Source: Mycobacterium sp. (GTDB lineage Bacteria > Actinomycetota > Actinomycetes > Mycobacteriales > Mycobacteriaceae). Taken from it: 39,438 nucleotides of DNA. Positions 1 to 9,561 of the stretch are shown piece by piece. The position numbers were made by a program, and so were the translations under genes. The notes beneath the pieces were generated by a model that saw only the letters and a list, made by a program, of their open reading frames with translations, searched no databases and had not been told where the DNA came from. Positions within the stretch are counted from its first letter, which is position 1. Every line of letters begins with the position of its first letter. The DNA is taken from positions 12,487-51,924 of the forward strand of contig WOYS01000042.1 in NCBI GenBank assembly GCA_011620645.1, in the 5' to 3' direction.

Positions 1-80
<80 letters not shown>

Positions 81-102
81 GGCCCCGACCCGAAGCCGTG
101 CC

Positions 103-157
103 TGGGGATAACGCGTGCTTGGGGATAACGTCTGTCCGCGTGCGGGAATTGTCGGTG
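103..157 (+). promoter_or_regulatory. Duplicated TGGGGATAACG and TTGTCGGTG box upstream of DUF559-like gene
   Basis: TGGGGATAACG occurs at 103-113 and again at 120-130. TTGTCGGTG lies at 149-157, with 20 nt between it and the ATG at 178. The same nonamer lies exactly 20 nt before the ATG of the second DUF559-like gene (14395-14403, ATG 14424), although the sequence around it differs. Conserved position and sequence in front of two diverged paralogues points to a functional DNA or RNA element. Its role is unknown; translation control, a nuclease recognition site or an element core are all possible. Confidence 0.5.
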
Positions 158-177
158 AGCCCGCCGATGCTGGCGGC

Positions 178-1107
178 ATGAACGAACGATTTCCGGGCGC
201 GTTTCCCGGCCGGCACCCCAGCCCGTTCCTCGGTAGCGAGGCGGTACGGGCCGGCCTGCTCACCGCTCACGAACTCGAGACGAAGTATCGCGCCGTGTAC
301 CGGAATGTGTACCTGGCCAGGGACGTCGCCCTGACACCGCTGTTGCGGGCACGCGCGGCATGGCTGTTCGCAGGTCCCGATGCGGTGCTGAGCGGGATAT
401 CGGCCGCAGCGGTCTACGGCACCAAATGGCTGGACGTCAACGCGCCTGCCGAAGTGGTGCGGGCCAATCGCCACGCACCGCCCGGGTTGCGAGTGCACTC
501 GTATGCCCTTGCGCCAGAACATATTCACGAGTATGACCGGATGCGGCTCACGACCGTGGCGCGGACGGCGTTCGACCTTGGCCGATTGTTGCCGCGCGCC
601 GCAGCAGTGCCGATCCTGGATGCGTTGATGAACAGGACCGAACTCGACCCGGAGGCGGTGTGGTCATTGGTCGAGGCGAATCCGGGGATTCGCGGTGTGG
701 CCTGCCTGCGGATAGCGCTGGCAGAGGCCGATGGCGGCGCCGAATCGCCGTTCGAGACGCAAACTCGACTCGTGCTGCGCAGCACGGGCGTACCAGGATT
801 GGAAACTCAGATCCCGTTCTATGACGAGTGGGGTTTGGTGTGCACCCGAGTGCCGATGGGCTGGCGTCGTTGGCAGGTGGCCGTCGAATGCGACGAGGAG
901 CGGGATTCGCCGGATTATCGAACGTGGGTGCACTCGCACACGGCCGAACTCGAAGCGCGCGGCTGGGTAGTGGTGTGGGTGACCCAATCGATGCTGTCCA
1001 CTCCGAACTACGTACTGGGGTGGGTGCGGCAGAAGGTGCGGGCCGCTCAACGCAGGCACGGAAGCGACCCATTCCAGCAGTCGCAACTTATTAACGCTAC
1101 TCACTAA
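178..1107 (+). CDS. DUF559-like (Vsr/PD-(D/E)xK fold) protein, copy 1, active site eroded
   Basis: 309-residue protein of a family that is multicopy in mycobacteria, often labelled hypothetical or 'cullin, subunit of E3 ubiquitin ligase'. I see no support for the cullin label. The N-terminal half carries the LLTAHEL...YRAVYRNVYLA and TTVARTAFDLGR blocks, resembling the winged-helix part of AbiEi-type antitoxins. The C-terminal ~110 residues match a DUF559/Vsr-like nuclease fold: GGAESPFET, a central strand and a final GWVVVWVTQ strand. The expected Asp of the V-D-M-G-W motif is Pro here (VPMGW), and the Y-DG-x-HH motif has become ECDEERD, so catalysis is probably lost. ATG 178 is preferred over GTG 115 because homology to copy 2 begins after it and the TTGTCGGTG box then has the same spacing. 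It stands alone, with AT-richer DNA downstream. Confidence 0.75.
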   Translation: MNERFPGAFPGRHPSPFLGSEAVRAGLLTAHELETKYRAVYRNVYLARDVALTPLLRARAAWLFAGPDAVLSGISAAAVYGTKWLDVNAPAEVVRANRHAPPGLRVHSYALAPEHIHEYDRMRLTTVARTAFDLGRLLPRAAAVPILDALMNRTELDPEAVWSLVEANPGIRGVACLRIALAEADGGAESPFETQTRLVLRSTGVPGLETQIPFYDEWGLVCTRVPMGWRRWQVAVECDEERDSPDYRTWVHSHTAELEARGWVVVWVTQSMLSTPNYVLGWVRQKVRAAQRRHGSDPFQQSQLINATH

Positions 1108-1229
1108 GCCAGGTCGATGCCGGTGCCGTGCCGAGCTAACAAAATTTCGGGTCGATGAACCTATAAAATCGGCTGTGCGCTGCGCAAACGCGCGTAAACA
1201 CTGTGATACAACCGACGCCCATTAGTGTG

Positions 1230-1257
1230 TGATAGACCACATGAGATGCGCTATATT
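1230..1257 (+). promoter_or_regulatory. Candidate promoter for small membrane peptide gene
   Basis: TATATT at 1252-1257 fits a mycobacterial SigA -10, with a weak -35-like TGATAG 16 nt upstream at 1230-1235. It lies in the AT-richer stretch 1108-1286 that separates the DUF559-like gene from the short ORF. Apart from this promoter and the ORF start I see nothing else in that stretch. The assignment is inferred from motif and position only. Confidence 0.35.
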
Positions 1258-1286
1258 GTGATGGTAATCATATGAAAGGGCTCGAA

Positions 1287-1436
1287 ATGAGCGGCATACT
1301 TTTAGGCGTTCTGCTGGTGTTGCTCGGGGCCGGTTCGATCGCCGCCGTCGTGGCTGCAGCGATCCTCGGCTACGGCACGATCGCCTTGGCGATCGGCATC
1401 ATCTCCAGCGCGGCCTTCGCCGCGAGGACGGTCTGA
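1287..1436 (+). CDS. Small hydrophobic membrane peptide (49 aa)
   Basis: The frame runs from ATG 1287 to TGA 1434-1436 and gives a 49-residue Ala/Gly/Ile-rich peptide with two hydrophobic stretches (about residues 3-15 and 17-46) joined by a Gly-Ser turn. Its only charged residue is an Arg three residues from the end. A GAAAGGG ribosome-binding sequence at 1274-1280 lies 6 nt before this ATG, which decides against the in-frame ATG at 1272. I do not recognise the family. It could be a small membrane regulator, a hydrophobic toxin-like peptide or a channel-like peptide. It converges on recD, with only 25 nt between the two stops. Confidence 0.5.
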   Translation: MSGILLGVLLVLLGAGSIAAVVAAAILGYGTIALAIGIISSAAFAARTV

Positions 1437-1448
1437 CCGGCCGGTCTC

Positions 1449-1490
1449 CAGGGCTGGCGGCCTAGCTTTTCAGGCGGCGCCCCAGCCCTG
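1449..1490. terminator. Inverted repeat between converging genes
   Basis: CAGGGCTGG (1449-1457) pairs perfectly with CCAGCCCTG (1482-1490) around a 24-nt loop that contains the recD stop codon (1462-1464, minus strand). There is no T-run, which is common for mycobacterial terminators. Its place between a plus-strand gene ending at 1436 and a minus-strand gene ending at 1462 suggests bidirectional termination. Confidence 0.4.
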
Positions 1491-3075
1491 TTGCGCGCAC
1501 GGCCTGTCGGTCGATCGCCGCGTGCACTTGGGCCTCCAAGCCCACCACTCGGACGCGGCTCTTCGCGCGCGTGACCGCAGTGTAGAACAGCTCCCGCGTC
1601 AGCAACCGGGAATCCTCCGGCGGTAACAGCACGGTCACCTCGGCGGCCTGACTGCCCTGCGATTTGTGGATCGTCATCGCGTGCACCGTCTCCACCTCGG
1701 CCAGTCGGCCCGGCGTGAACGACAAACCCCCGACCGCCACCCGCAACCCGTCCGGTGAGTTCACCGTCACCCCGGTGTCGCCGTTGTACAGCTTGAGCCC
1801 ATAGTCGTTGGCGGTCACCAGGATCGGCCGTCCGGCATACCACGTCGACCACAGTGGCTCGCCGGTCGCCTCGGTCAGCCACCGCTCCACCTGACGGTTC
1901 CAGTGCGCCACCCCGAAGGGTCCCCGCCGATGCGCACACAGCAGCCGGTGCTCCTCCAACGTCCGCAACGCCGTTGCCGCGTCGCCGAGCACACACGCCT
2001 CACGCAGCCGAAGTGCGTGCGGCAGCAGCACATCCCGCAGCGACTGCGCCGAAGGCAGCCACTCGATGTGCTCCCCGCCTGCCCGCAGCACCTCCAGCGC
2101 GGCATCGGCATCACCGGCGCGCACCGCGGCCGCCAACTCGCCGATCGCCGGACCGAACCGGTGCGATGTCGTCAGTGACGCCACCCTGGCCGCGCCCAGT
2201 CCCTCGACCAGATCGGCGAGCACCGCGCCGGCCTCCACCGACGCCAGCTGATCGGGGTCGCCGACCAGCAGCAGCCGGGTCTCCGGGCGCACAGCCTCCA
2301 GTAGCCGGGCCATCATGGTCAGCGACACCATCGATGTCTCGTCGACGACGATGACATCGTGGGGCAGCCGGTTACCGCGATGGTGCCGGAACCGCGAAGA
2401 CGTGTCGGGACGCGACCCGAGCAGCCGGTGCAGCGTGGTGGCCTGCAGCCCGGTCAGCCGCGAGCGGTCCTGCGGCCCCAGCTGGTCGACCTGCAGTTGT
2501 ACCGCCTCCTGCAGCCGTGCCGCGGCCTTGCCGGTCGGCGCGGCCAGCGCGATCCGCGGCGGGGGACTACCCGTCAGTGCCGCCTGCTCGGCCAGCAGGG
2601 CCAGCAACCGCGCGACCGTCGTCGTCTTACCGGTACCGGGACCGCCGGTCAGTACGGTGAGCCCCTGCGACAGCGCCACATGGGCCGCCGCGCGCTGTTC
2701 GGCGTAGTCATCGCCGAACAGCCGCAACACATCCGGCGCCTGTCCGGGCGGCCGCGTCCCGACCAGTGCCAGCACATCGGCGCACACCTGCTGTTCCTCC
2801 AGCCAGTACCGGTCCAGATACAGCAGATCGCCGAACAGTCGAAGCACCGGAGGCGTCGCGGCCAGTGGACTCGCCGCCACCGCGGCCAGCCACTCGTCGG
2901 CCACCAGGTCCACCGACGGCGCCACCGCCCGCAGGTCCACGCACACCGACCCGCCGCGCAGCGCCCGCACCACCAGGCGCACGGCGAGGGTGACGTCCTC
3001 GCAGGTCTCCCCGGCCAGGGCCGTCAAGCGTTGTGCCACCTGGATATCGGCGGGTTCGAAGTCGAGGTCAAGCAT
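1462..3075 (-). CDS. recD: RecBCD helicase-nuclease, alpha subunit RecD
   Basis: 537-residue SF1B 5'-3' DNA helicase subunit of exodeoxyribonuclease V. Visible motifs are Walker A GGPGTGKTTT (~144-153), APTGKAAARL (~179-188), Walker B IVVDETSMV (~242-250), VGDPDQLASV (~271-280), the 2B/motif V block TIHKSQGSQ (~468-476) and motif VI YTAVTRAKSRV (~498-508). All catalytic residues look intact. Length is close to the M. tuberculosis protein as I recall it. The ATG at 3075 overlaps the recB stop by 8 nt, so translation is probably coupled. In mycobacteria RecBCD is known to act mainly in single-strand annealing, with AdnAB doing most end resection for homologous recombination. Confidence 0.95.
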   Translation of the reverse strand: MLDLDFEPADIQVAQRLTALAGETCEDVTLAVRLVVRALRGGSVCVDLRAVAPSVDLVADEWLAAVAASPLAATPPVLRLFGDLLYLDRYWLEEQQVCADVLALVGTRPPGQAPDVLRLFGDDYAEQRAAAHVALSQGLTVLTGGPGTGKTTTVARLLALLAEQAALTGSPPPRIALAAPTGKAAARLQEAVQLQVDQLGPQDRSRLTGLQATTLHRLLGSRPDTSSRFRHHRGNRLPHDVIVVDETSMVSLTMMARLLEAVRPETRLLLVGDPDQLASVEAGAVLADLVEGLGAARVASLTTSHRFGPAIGELAAAVRAGDADAALEVLRAGGEHIEWLPSAQSLRDVLLPHALRLREACVLGDAATALRTLEEHRLLCAHRRGPFGVAHWNRQVERWLTEATGEPLWSTWYAGRPILVTANDYGLKLYNGDTGVTVNSPDGLRVAVGGLSFTPGRLAEVETVHAMTIHKSQGSQAAEVTVLLPPEDSRLLTRELFYTAVTRAKSRVRVVGLEAQVHAAIDRQAVRATGLGRRLKS

Positions 3076-6000
3076 CGAGTAGCCCTGACACGGCGATCAC
3101 CAGTGCCGCCGGTGGCTCCCAGCTGAACACCCCGGCCGGGTGTCCGTCCTGCACCGGGGTGAGGGCCCCGCACATCCCGCGCACGAACAGATACATCACG
3201 CCGCCGAGATGGCGTGCCGGGTCATAGGCGGGCAGCCGCCACGACAGATAGCGGTGCAGCACCACGCTGTACAGCAGCGCCTGCAGGGGATAGTCCGAGT
3301 GCAGCATCGCCTCGACCATGCGTTCGCGGCCGTAATCGGCGGCGGTCAGCGGGGCATCGGCGACACCGAGCCAGTTGGTCTTGTAGTCCGCGATGACAAA
3401 TCGTTCGCCGATGCGCAGCACCACATCCACCGACCCGGACAGATAGCCGCGCAGCGGTTGACGTCCCAACGCTCCGGCCGAAAGCCGATGCGCGTAGGAC
3501 GCCATCGGATCGTCGGCGCTCAGATGCTCGGCCAGCAGCGCACCGACATCGGACAGCCGGGCGAACGCGCCGGCCGAGGTGTCACCGCCGGCCAGCGGGA
3601 ACTCGAAGTCCAGCTCCCGCAACCGGTCCGGCAACCCGATCCGCCGCAACGTGACACCGGGCGCCAACGGTCCCAGATCGGTGTCGTGCATCGGGACCAA
3701 CGCCGCCGCCAACTCGTCGGCGCCCACCGTGACCGGCCAGCGCGCCGCATGCCTCCGCACGTGTTCGGCCAACTCGGCGGCCAGGTCGTCGGCGAACGGG
3801 TCAGCGGTCTCCAGCACCGCGTGCACCAGCGACCCGAATGTCGCGCCGGTCGGCAGGTCGGCCATCGGTGAGGGCACGGTATCCCCGGAAGCCGGTGCCA
3901 CCAGCGGGATATCGGGCACCTCGTCGTCGAGTTCGGCCACCTCCGGTTCGCTGGACACCGGTGTTTCCTCGGCGGCCCGCAACAGCCCGGAGTACGACGT
4001 GCGCCGCCAGGAGGTGTCGATCCCGCGGTGGAAGTGGCGTACGGCCAACTGGGTGGGCGCCGCGTCGGCCGCGGGTGGGATCAGCGGCTCGATCAGCGAT
4101 TCCTCCAGCACCGGCCCGCCGGCCTCCTCCCATGCCCGCAGTCGCGTCAGTGCATCGATGTCGGAGACCTTGCCGGGGACGCACACCGCGGGCACCTGCG
4201 CCTCGCCGGGGGCGCGGCCCCGCATCAGCCGCGACAGCCCGCCGTTGGGTTCGTCCCAGGAGGGCGCCCACCACGCCACCACTTGGGAGCAGGCCCGCGT
4301 CATCGCCACATAGGTCAACCGGCTGTCATTGGCGGCGGCTTCGGCCTTACCGGTCCGCAGCACCTCCGGATCGGGTTCGCCCACCTGCAGGCAACGCGCC
4401 CCGCCGTCGTGATAGAGCACCGGGTTCGGGTCGGGCGAATAGCGGTTGAAGGCGAACGGCAGATAGACGATCGGGTACTGCAGGCCCTTGGACACCCACA
4501 CCGTCATGATCTGCACCGCCGCGGCGTCACTGTCCAGGCGGCGGTTGCGCTCGGCGGACCCGGCGTCCTCGGTTGCCTGGGTGCGCAGCCAGTCGCGCAG
4601 TGCGGGCAGGCCGAAACCCTCACGGTGCGCGGCGTCCTGCAGTAGCTGCGTGACATGCGCCAGGTCGGTCATCAACCGTTCCCCGCCCTGCCAGGACAGC
4701 ACCTGCTTACCCATCCCGGCCAGGTGCGCGGCCTCCAGCACCGCCGCGACTCCGCGTTCCCTGGCGTGCCCGGCCCAGCTGCGCAGATCCTCGGCCACCC
4801 GGTCGGTCAGCGAGTCACCGCCGGCGGCAAGGGTTTCCGCGGTCTCCCGGAAGAACACGGTCGACGCCGCCGCCCGTACCAGGCCGGGGCGGTGCGGCTG
4901 CTCGAAGGCCTCCAGCAGGCACAGCCAGTCCTGCGCGGCGGTGGAGGCGAACACATTCGAATCCCCGGTGTACACCGCGGGGATGCCGGCCTCGGCCAGC
5001 GCGCTGTCGCAGGCCCGGGCATCCTTGTGGGTCTCGACGATGACGGCGATGTGGCGGGCCTCCAACGGCCGGCCGTCGAACGTGGCGCCACTGGCCAGCA
5101 GGGCACCGATATCGGCGGCCAGGTCGGCGCCGATGTGCCCGCGCAGCTTGTCGATGCCGATGGTGCGGGTGCCCTTGCCGCCGCGGGTCACCACCCGCAG
5201 CCGGAACGGATCGTTGTGCGGGGCGCCGGCTAACCGGTGCCCCTGGTGGTGCGCGGTCACCTCGTGCACGACGATGCCGGGTCCGCCGAGTTGGGCGCCA
5301 CCGAGCACCACCTGCAGCCGGTCCACCAGCGCGGCATCGCTGCGCCAGTTGATGCCGAGGGTCTGCTTGTCCCCGGCGGTCTGCGCCGCTCGCAGGTAGG
5401 TGTCGATATCGCCGCCGCGGAACGCGTAGATCGCCTGCTTGGGGTCGCCGATCAGGATCAGCGTGGACCGACCGACGAAGGCCCGCTCGATCACCTGCCA
5501 CTGCACCGGGTCGGTGTCCTGGAATTCGTCGACCATCACCACCGGCCAGCGTTGCGGCATCCGCACCCGCGCCGCCGAATCGGGATCGTGCAGGGCGTCG
5601 GCCAGCCGGGTCAGCAGATCGTCATAGCCCAGGATGCCGCGACGGCGCTTGCGAATCTCCAACTCGGCCAGCACATCCCGGGCAAAGCTCAGGCATGCCG
5701 CGGTGTAGGTGCCCGGATCTGCCTCCAGCGGGCGCAGCTCGGTCGCCGGGTTGCGTACCACCTGGGCTGCCAGCTTCTGGGCGTCCCGGTAGGTCAGCGG
5801 GGGCGCGCCGCCGTCATTGCCGAAACGTGCGAGGTACAGGTCGTCGACGATCTCGGATACCAGTTCGTCGAGGCTCTCCACCAGGGTGACGCCGCTGTCG
5901 CTGTCACCGGCCACGCCAAGGGATTGCAGCACGATATGGCAGAACTGGTGCGTGGTCGCGATGGTGGCGGCATCGAAGCCGGCCAACGCGTCGCGCAGCC

Positions 6001-6316
6001 GCTGGTGTCTGATCTCGCGGTCGGCGGCGATCAGGTGTCGCAGCAGATCGGTGTCCGCCGTCGAGGGGTCTGCGAACGCGGCCAGCGCGCCGACGATCTG
6101 ACCGCGGACCCGTTCCCGCAGTTCCTGACTGGCCGCCCGGCCGAAGGTGATGAGCAGCATCTCGTCGAGCGTGGCTCTGCCCTCGGCGACCATTCGCGTC
6201 ACCAGGCCGGCGAGCGCGAACGTCTTGCCGGTGCCGGCGCTGGCCTCCAGCACGGTGGTCGAATTCGGCGCGGGCAGCGGTCCGGTCAGGTCGAAGGTGC
6301 GCACGTCCTCACTCAT
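3068..6316 (-). CDS. recB: RecBCD helicase-nuclease, beta subunit RecB
   Basis: 1082-residue UvrD-like 3'-5' helicase with a C-terminal nuclease domain. Motifs are Walker A EASAGTGKT (~24-32), Walker B MVDEFQDTD (~261-269), ILIGDPKQAIYAFRGG (~287-302), INWRSD, VWVSKGLQYPIVYLP and YVAMTRA. The nuclease domain keeps FGSLVHAVLE (metal-binding His), GSVDVVL (Asp ~964) and IADYKTN (Asp ~977, Lys ~979), so both motor and nuclease should be active. It starts inside the recC 3' end (8-nt overlap, ATGAGTGA) and ends inside the recD start. It is the middle gene of a recC-recB-recD operon. Confidence 0.95.
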   Translation of the reverse strand: MSEDVRTFDLTGPLPAPNSTTVLEASAGTGKTFALAGLVTRMVAEGRATLDEMLLITFGRAASQELRERVRGQIVGALAAFADPSTADTDLLRHLIAADREIRHQRLRDALAGFDAATIATTHQFCHIVLQSLGVAGDSDSGVTLVESLDELVSEIVDDLYLARFGNDGGAPPLTYRDAQKLAAQVVRNPATELRPLEADPGTYTAACLSFARDVLAELEIRKRRRGILGYDDLLTRLADALHDPDSAARVRMPQRWPVVMVDEFQDTDPVQWQVIERAFVGRSTLILIGDPKQAIYAFRGGDIDTYLRAAQTAGDKQTLGINWRSDAALVDRLQVVLGGAQLGGPGIVVHEVTAHHQGHRLAGAPHNDPFRLRVVTRGGKGTRTIGIDKLRGHIGADLAADIGALLASGATFDGRPLEARHIAVIVETHKDARACDSALAEAGIPAVYTGDSNVFASTAAQDWLCLLEAFEQPHRPGLVRAAASTVFFRETAETLAAGGDSLTDRVAEDLRSWAGHARERGVAAVLEAAHLAGMGKQVLSWQGGERLMTDLAHVTQLLQDAAHREGFGLPALRDWLRTQATEDAGSAERNRRLDSDAAAVQIMTVWVSKGLQYPIVYLPFAFNRYSPDPNPVLYHDGGARCLQVGEPDPEVLRTGKAEAAANDSRLTYVAMTRACSQVVAWWAPSWDEPNGGLSRLMRGRAPGEAQVPAVCVPGKVSDIDALTRLRAWEEAGGPVLEESLIEPLIPPAADAAPTQLAVRHFHRGIDTSWRRTSYSGLLRAAEETPVSSEPEVAELDDEVPDIPLVAPASGDTVPSPMADLPTGATFGSLVHAVLETADPFADDLAAELAEHVRRHAARWPVTVGADELAAALVPMHDTDLGPLAPGVTLRRIGLPDRLRELDFEFPLAGGDTSAGAFARLSDVGALLAEHLSADDPMASYAHRLSAGALGRQPLRGYLSGSVDVVLRIGERFVIADYKTNWLGVADAPLTAADYGRERMVEAMLHSDYPLQALLYSVVLHRYLSWRLPAYDPARHLGGVMYLFVRGMCGALTPVQDGHPAGVFSWEPPAALVIAVSGLLDA

Positions 6317-9300
6317 GGTGGGCCCCCTCGGCGTGCAGCAGCGGCAGCCACAGTCGTCGCGCGTAGTCGTCCAGGCCGATCAGCGCACCCAGGTCGGGAT
6401 CGCGACCCCAGACCCGTGCGATGGCCGGGTCATCGCGCTCGTTGCGCCAGCGGTAGGACGCCGCCTGCGCCGGGTCGTCGCCGGCGAGCCGCGCGCTGGC
6501 CCAGGCGTAGGAGGTCTTGATCGGCAGCGGTAGTGGGTGGCGTCTGCCGTCGTCGTACATCGTCACCAGGTCGCGCAGCAGGGCGGCGGCATCGTCGGGG
6601 CCGTCGAGCCCCTGCACCCGGGGCGTCGTGCCGCGCGGTGGCCGGCCGATGCACACCGCCGACCACCGCTGACCGCGTTGGGCGGTCAACGCCAGCAACG
6701 GAATCCACGATGTCAGCAGGTGCTGACCGCCGAGCTTCGAGTAGGTGACCGTGACCAGGCGGTCGGCGAAAACCGAGTTGACCGTCCCGGTCAGCCGGCG
6801 TCCCGCACCGAGGTCGATGTCCACGTCGAACGCCTGGCCGTCGGATCGGCGGTAGGCCAGCGCCGCGGCGGCCAGCAGCGCGGCCTGATCGCGCAGCTGC
6901 GCGCAGCGCCGCCAGCCGAGCTTGCCCGGCGGGAGGGTGCCGCGGCGCCACTCGGCCTGCTGGGCGGCCTGCGGGGTCATCCCGCGCATGATGTCGCCGA
7001 GCATCCGGTCGCCGACGGTCCATTCCTGCAGGGCATCGACCTCCACGGGCATCACATCGGACACCCCGTCGACATCCCAGGGCAGGGTGTAGTCCAGTGC
7101 CCGGAAGAAGCCCTTCACCGGGTTCTTGAAGAAGGCGATCAGGTCGGCCAAGGAGACGTCGCCGGCCGGTGGGTGGGGCAGCGGCCCGGAGATGAACGAC
7201 GGCCGCGGGGCGCGTCGGCCGGCCATGGCCTTGGCCGTGTCGAGCACGGTGGGGTCGAAGGTGAACGGCGAGTTCGGGATGAGCTTGCCCGGCCGGACGT
7301 TCTGAATGTCGAAGGGCTGCAAGGGGTGCCGGGTGACGATGTTGCCGACCGGCCCGCCGGCGGTGGCGCGCAGGGTGTCGAGCAGTTCGGCGATCGGAAC
7401 CGCCGGGGGCCGCGGTTGGCCGGTGTATTCGTTGGCGCCGGTGTAGGTGATCACCAGCGTCTGGGTGGCCGAACCGATGGCGTCGAGCAGCAACTGGCGG
7501 TCCTCGGAACGGATATCGCGTTCGCCGGTCATCGGGTCGCGGGCCAGCACATCGTCGCCGTCGGCCGCGCCGATCCGGGGGAACACCCCGTCGTCGAGAC
7601 CGACCAGGCAGACCGCCCGGTGCGGCACGGATCGCATGGGCACCATCGTGCACACCGTCAGCGTGCCGGTTCGGAAGTTGGCGCGGGTGGGGCGTCCGGC
7701 CAGGTGACGGTCGAGTAGGGCGCGAATATCGCTCAGCCGCAACAATGTATCGCCGTCGGCCGTGGCGAGGATATCGGCGAACTCGCGCTGCACCTGGGCG
7801 GCGGGCCAGTCCTCGTCGTCGAACGCCAATCCCTCGATACCGTCGGCCAGCGCCCGCAGCCAGTCGGCCAGGGTTCGGGTGCCGCTCAATGCGCGGACGG
7901 TGTCGGTCAGCTTCTGCACGAAGTCGGCGAACCGCCCGGCCAGTTCGACTCGGTTGCTGCTGACGTCATCCAGCGGCAGCGTGGTCCCGAGCCAGGCGCG
8001 TGAATCATCGGACATGGCGACCCCGGCCAGCACGCGGTCGATGCCGAATCGCCAGGTGTTGTGCAGGAATTCGACACCGTAGGGCGCGCGGTGCGGTTGG
8101 TCGAATCCCCAGCGGATGTTCGCCTCGCGCACCCACCCGGTGACCGCATCGAGGTCGTCATCGGTGAAGGAGAAGCGGGCCCGCACCGGTGCGGCCGACG
8201 CCATGTTGAGCACCTCGCTCGCACCGGCCCGTCCGCCGGCAAGTGCCAGCAGTTGGGCGGCCACCGACAGCAGCGGATTCGTCTGCACCAGAGCACGATC
8301 GGCCAGCCGCACCCGCAGCCGGTGCGCGGGATGGGCGTTGCGCACCACCTCACCGAGCCCGAACCCGGCGGTGATCAGAGGTGCGTAGGTTTCGATGTCG
8401 GGGCACATCACCAGGATGTCGCGTGGTTCCAGGGTGGGGTCATCGGCGAGCAACCCCAGCAGGACTTCGCGCAGCACGTCGATCTGGCGGGCCGGTCCGT
8501 GGCAGGCGTGTACCTGGACCGAGCGGTCCGTCCGGCGGTAGGTGCGCCCTTCGGGCCGCACGGTGTCGGCGGCGATATCGGATTGCAGCCAGCCCAGCAG
8601 GGTGTCGGGATAGCTTGCGGTGCAGAGATATTCGTCGGTGTCGGGTGGGGGCAGTGCGCGCTGCAGGTCGCGCAGGTCGCGGCCGAGGGTGCCCAGCAGT
8701 GGGTGCCCGACATCCCGGTGGCCGGTGTCGGCACGGCGGGGTATGGCGCCGTGCCGGCCGGCCAGCGCGCGCCACAGCGCGTCACTGGGATGCGGCAGCC
8801 ACACATGCACGTCGTGGTGGGTGGCCAGGGCGCCCAGCAGTTCGATCTCGGTGGAGGGTAGTCGGGTGTGGCCGAACAGTGAGATCCGCTCGGGCAGGTC
8901 ACTGGGGGAGTCGCGGAGCCGGGCGAGGGTGTCGGCGTGCCGGACGTGCGGGGGAGGAGCGTCGATGCGCTGGATCAGCTTGTCCCACAACGGGCGTTGC
9001 CAGGCGAGGTCGGCGGGCAGGCCGTCCCAGTCGGTGAGCAGCCGCGGTCGTTGCCGCGCATAGGAGGCGAACAGACCGGCCAGCCGGCGGGCAACGGCGT
9101 AGCGGCGGCCCTGGCGGAGTTCGCGTTCCTCGCCCGCGGTGAAGTGCCCGAGGTGGGTGGCCAGCGTCGTGCACCACGGCTCGTCGAGGCTTTCGTCGAT
9201 GACCGCCAGCAGTGGCCAGACCATGGCATCGGCCGCCCACGGATCGGTGGTCGTAGTGTCGGTCAGTTCGGCGATCAACGAGCGCGGGTTGCGGAACTGC

Positions 9301-9479
9301 ACGCCCGCACAGACGCCCAATTGGTTGGACAATCGCTGACTGAGCCAGCGTTCCACGCCTTTGGCGGGCACCAGCACCAGTTCGGTGGCGAACGGGTCGG
9401 CCAGCGGCTGGGCCAACAGTGCGCCGATACCGGCGGCGAGCTGATCCGTCCGCTCCGCGCGGTGCAGGTGCAGGGCCAT
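6309..9479 (-). CDS. recC: RecBCD subunit gamma RecC
   Basis: 1056-residue RecC, the scaffold and Chi-recognition-type subunit built from inactivated helicase and nuclease folds. It begins MALHLHRAERTDQLAAGIGA and has the usual N-terminal PAKGVERWLSQRLS block (~57-70) and LLVMCPDIETYAPLI-type block near the middle. No Walker A is visible, as expected for RecC. It is the first gene of the operon; 78 nt separate its ATG from the stop of the upstream DUF2235 gene, so it may have its own promoter or be read from that gene. The long open frames on the other strand are GC-bias shadows. Confidence 0.95.
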   Translation of the reverse strand: MALHLHRAERTDQLAAGIGALLAQPLADPFATELVLVPAKGVERWLSQRLSNQLGVCAGVQFRNPRSLIAELTDTTTTDPWAADAMVWPLLAVIDESLDEPWCTTLATHLGHFTAGEERELRQGRRYAVARRLAGLFASYARQRPRLLTDWDGLPADLAWQRPLWDKLIQRIDAPPPHVRHADTLARLRDSPSDLPERISLFGHTRLPSTEIELLGALATHHDVHVWLPHPSDALWRALAGRHGAIPRRADTGHRDVGHPLLGTLGRDLRDLQRALPPPDTDEYLCTASYPDTLLGWLQSDIAADTVRPEGRTYRRTDRSVQVHACHGPARQIDVLREVLLGLLADDPTLEPRDILVMCPDIETYAPLITAGFGLGEVVRNAHPAHRLRVRLADRALVQTNPLLSVAAQLLALAGGRAGASEVLNMASAAPVRARFSFTDDDLDAVTGWVREANIRWGFDQPHRAPYGVEFLHNTWRFGIDRVLAGVAMSDDSRAWLGTTLPLDDVSSNRVELAGRFADFVQKLTDTVRALSGTRTLADWLRALADGIEGLAFDDEDWPAAQVQREFADILATADGDTLLRLSDIRALLDRHLAGRPTRANFRTGTLTVCTMVPMRSVPHRAVCLVGLDDGVFPRIGAADGDDVLARDPMTGERDIRSEDRQLLLDAIGSATQTLVITYTGANEYTGQPRPPAVPIAELLDTLRATAGGPVGNIVTRHPLQPFDIQNVRPGKLIPNSPFTFDPTVLDTAKAMAGRRAPRPSFISGPLPHPPAGDVSLADLIAFFKNPVKGFFRALDYTLPWDVDGVSDVMPVEVDALQEWTVGDRMLGDIMRGMTPQAAQQAEWRRGTLPPGKLGWRRCAQLRDQAALLAAAALAYRRSDGQAFDVDIDLGAGRRLTGTVNSVFADRLVTVTYSKLGGQHLLTSWIPLLALTAQRGQRWSAVCIGRPPRGTTPRVQGLDGPDDAAALLRDLVTMYDDGRRHPLPLPIKTSYAWASARLAGDDPAQAASYRWRNERDDPAIARVWGRDPDLGALIGLDDYARRLWLPLLHAEGAHHE

Positions 9480-9523
9480 CGTGGCCAGCGTAGTGCGCGG
9501 GTAGGGCCGTGGACCGCTGCGCG

Positions 9524-9561
9524 CGGTTCAGCCGGTGACTATCGGTTCAGCCGGTGACTAT
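9524..9561. repeat. 19-bp perfect tandem duplication over a stop codon
   Basis: Two identical 19-bp copies (9524-9542 and 9543-9561) abut exactly. On the minus strand each contains TAG, and the first TAG read (9560-9558) ends the DUF2235 gene, so the duplication includes the stop codon and the first bases after it. It belongs to a group of similar gene-end duplications in this window. Confidence 0.9.

Noticed and set aside
3140-9557. Many long plus-strand open frames opposite recB and recC (for example 6537-7718, 393 codons)
   Set aside because: They lie fully antisense to well-conserved genes, have Arg/Gly/Gln/His-rich composition typical of high-GC shadow frames, and show no recognisable family or ribosome-binding site.
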